A DNA stretch of 52,049 nt from Syntrophomonas sp. UBA5314 (lineage in GTDB: Bacteria; Bacillota; Syntrophomonadia; Syntrophomonadales; Syntrophomonadaceae). The stretch spans positions 14,090 through 66,138 of the forward strand of contig DHRK01000027.1 of NCBI GenBank assembly GCA_002410325.1, written 5' to 3'. The position numbers were made by a program, and so were the translations under genes. Below are positions 50,901-52,049 of the stretch, piece by piece (within the stretch, counting starts at the first letter, position 1; every line of letters begins with the position of its first letter). A model generated the notes under the pieces. That model saw only the letters and a program-made list of their open reading frames with translations. It had not been told where the DNA came from and searched no databases.

Positions 50901-51980
50901 GTGATGATTTTCATATTGGATGAAAAGGTCAGAAGGGTGATAATAATTATTGTCTCGCTACTGACGGTGATTGCTGGAGGAATGGCTGTATGGAAAATGA
51001 AACAGCCGGCCGAAATAAACAAGGATGTTCCCGCCTATAAATACAGCCAAAATGCTCAGGTGGACTACCGCGTATTTTTCCTTCCCAACGATAATTTTCC
51101 TGATAAGAGCGCAGGGCCGGGCCGAGGATATTTGACCCCCATAACAGATTATATATACACCAAGTTTTCATACCAGTTAAAGGGTGATGGAGCTTCCAAT
51201 ATTAACGGCCAATACAAAGTCGATGCCGTGGTTATCGGTTATATTCTAAAAGAGGCGGAAGGAGCAACCGCCGGCACACCCCAGCGTGAAAAGGTTAAAG
51301 TGTGGGAAAAAACAACTCCCGTACTTGCCCCTACATCATTTTCCAGCACTAACGGCAGAGTAGAAATAAAAAAGGAAATACCTATCTATCTCCAGACCTA
51401 TGTTGATTTTGCAACTAAAGTTCTGGAAGAATACAAAAACGCGGTTGATCTGGTTGAGGTGACAGTGAATTATAATGTCGCGGTCAATATAGCCACGGCC
51501 GGCGGGAAAAACACCGACAAAGCCAATCCGGTGCTGGTGATACCTATTAAAGGCAATTCGTACACGATTAACGGAACCCTGACCGATAAAAAAGACGGGG
51601 CGGTAAACGCCAAGCAGAGCGTGGCCGTACCGGGGGTTAAGACGGCGCGGAAGGCCTTTTCCATAGCTGCCGGGGGTTTGGCTTTAATCCTGTTGCTGGT
51701 TATCCTTGGAACTCGTCCTCGCGATGAGGATGTGCTTGAAAGAACAGTGCGGCTGCTTTTGAAGAAGTACGGAGATCGGGTTGTTATTGGCCAGGATGTA
51801 CTGGCCGCAGTTGATGACTTGAATGTCATGGTGCTGGATTCTTTTGACGATTTGGTGAAAGTGGCCGATGAAGCGGGCCGGGCCATAATCTATGAAAAGA
51901 ATCTTGAGGGCGTATATTCTTTCTTCGTTATATCCGACACCCTGGCCTATACCTATAAGCTGGAAAAATCAGGCCTGTAA
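50901..51980 (+). CDS. DUF5305-like bitopic membrane protein (module 2)
   Basis: A 359-residue homologue of the protein at 40702, in the same position after a signal peptidase. An N-terminal anchor (about 12-32) is followed by an extracellular domain with YKYSQNAQVDYRVFFLPN, KSAGPGRGYLTPITDYI and VWEKTTPVL. The second membrane helix is near 250-270, then comes a cytoplasmic domain (SFDDLVKVADEAGRAIIYE). The start is GTG 50901 or ATG 50904, six and nine bases after GGAG. Function unknown. Confidence 0.8.
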   Translation: MMIFILDEKVRRVIIIIVSLLTVIAGGMAVWKMKQPAEINKDVPAYKYSQNAQVDYRVFFLPNDNFPDKSAGPGRGYLTPITDYIYTKFSYQLKGDGASNINGQYKVDAVVIGYILKEAEGATAGTPQREKVKVWEKTTPVLAPTSFSSTNGRVEIKKEIPIYLQTYVDFATKVLEEYKNAVDLVEVTVNYNVAVNIATAGGKNTDKANPVLVIPIKGNSYTINGTLTDKKDGAVNAKQSVAVPGVKTARKAFSIAAGGLALILLLVILGTRPRDEDVLERTVRLLLKKYGDRVVIGQDVLAAVDDLNVMVLDSFDDLVKVADEAGRAIIYEKNLEGVYSFFVISDTLAYTYKLEKSGL

Positions 51981-52049
51981 CAAACGCTTCAAGCTAGTAC
52001 AACATTCGGTATATTGTGTTCATAAGTTGGGCAGCTTTTTCCGAATTAC
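51981..52049 (+). other. window end, nothing recognised
   Basis: No gene start, terminator or repeat could be supported in the last 69 bases. Confidence 0.5.

Noticed and set aside
36300..51980. Module as an integrated mobile element
   Set aside because: No transposase, integrase, terminal repeats, tRNA target or attachment site was seen; duplication of regulators and peptidases fits local tandem duplication.

Overview
The window comes from an endospore-forming, low-to-mid GC Gram-positive bacterium (Bacillota), most likely a clostridial or Syntrophomonas-like anaerobe. The support is a PolC-type replicase, an alpha/beta small acid-soluble spore protein, the sporulation-linked YlxY/YmxG/YmxH cluster, the MEP isoprenoid genes dxr and ispG, the Firmicute gene order rimP-nusA-ylxR-ylxQ-infB-rbfA, and many TTG/GTG starts. 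The species cannot be fixed from sequence reading alone.

Region 1 (1-25,990) is a long co-directional housekeeping block on the + strand. It holds an AI-2E-type permease, dxr, rseP, ispG, proS, an MgtC-family protein, polC, rimP, nusA, ylxR, ylxQ, infB, rbfA, nrnA, truB, ribF, rpsO, pnp, ylxY, a D,D-carboxypeptidase, an M16 peptidase, dut and ymxH. Many stop and start codons overlap. Internal control points are visible before rimP, before rpsO, between rpsO and pnp, and after pnp. The block ends at a perfect 16-bp bidirectional terminator. Two oddities stand out: PolC lacks the proofreading exonuclease insert, and pnp has no canonical start codon at the right distance from its strong Shine-Dalgarno (SD) sequence.

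Region 2 (26,000-36,300) is mixed. It holds a secreted protein made of nine repeats of about 92 residues (- strand), a small HTH protein, guaB, a short MgtC-like protein, a 58-residue spore protein (- strand), a radical SAM enzyme, a DUF47/PhoU-like protein, CorA (- strand) and a class A penicillin-binding protein.

Region 3 (36,300-51,980) is the most interesting part. It is two related modules in tandem, each opening with an orphan LuxR-type regulator whose receiver domain has lost its phosphorylation residues (Lys at the Asp position in both). A long, AT-rich, gene-free control region follows each regulator. Next come exported proteins with SipW/TasA-type signal peptides, a terminator, a signal peptidase of the Ser/His (SipW/archaeal/ER) type carrying about 290 extra residues of membrane segments, and a bitopic DUF5305-like protein. 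Module 1 adds a second SipW-type substrate, an LPxTG-anchored relative and a secreted HExxH metallopeptidase. Module 2 adds a membrane histidine kinase and its NarL-type response regulator. Both peptidase genes appear to start at an AUU codon placed six bases after a GGAGGG SD.

My reading (inference) is a regulated surface-fibre or extracellular-matrix export system. The dedicated peptidases would mature TasA/camelysin-like subunits, the DUF5305-like proteins would be membrane partners, LPxTG anchoring would fix one subunit to the wall, and the two-component system plus pseudo-receiver LuxR proteins would control expression. No mobile element, tRNA, rRNA or CRISPR array was seen.
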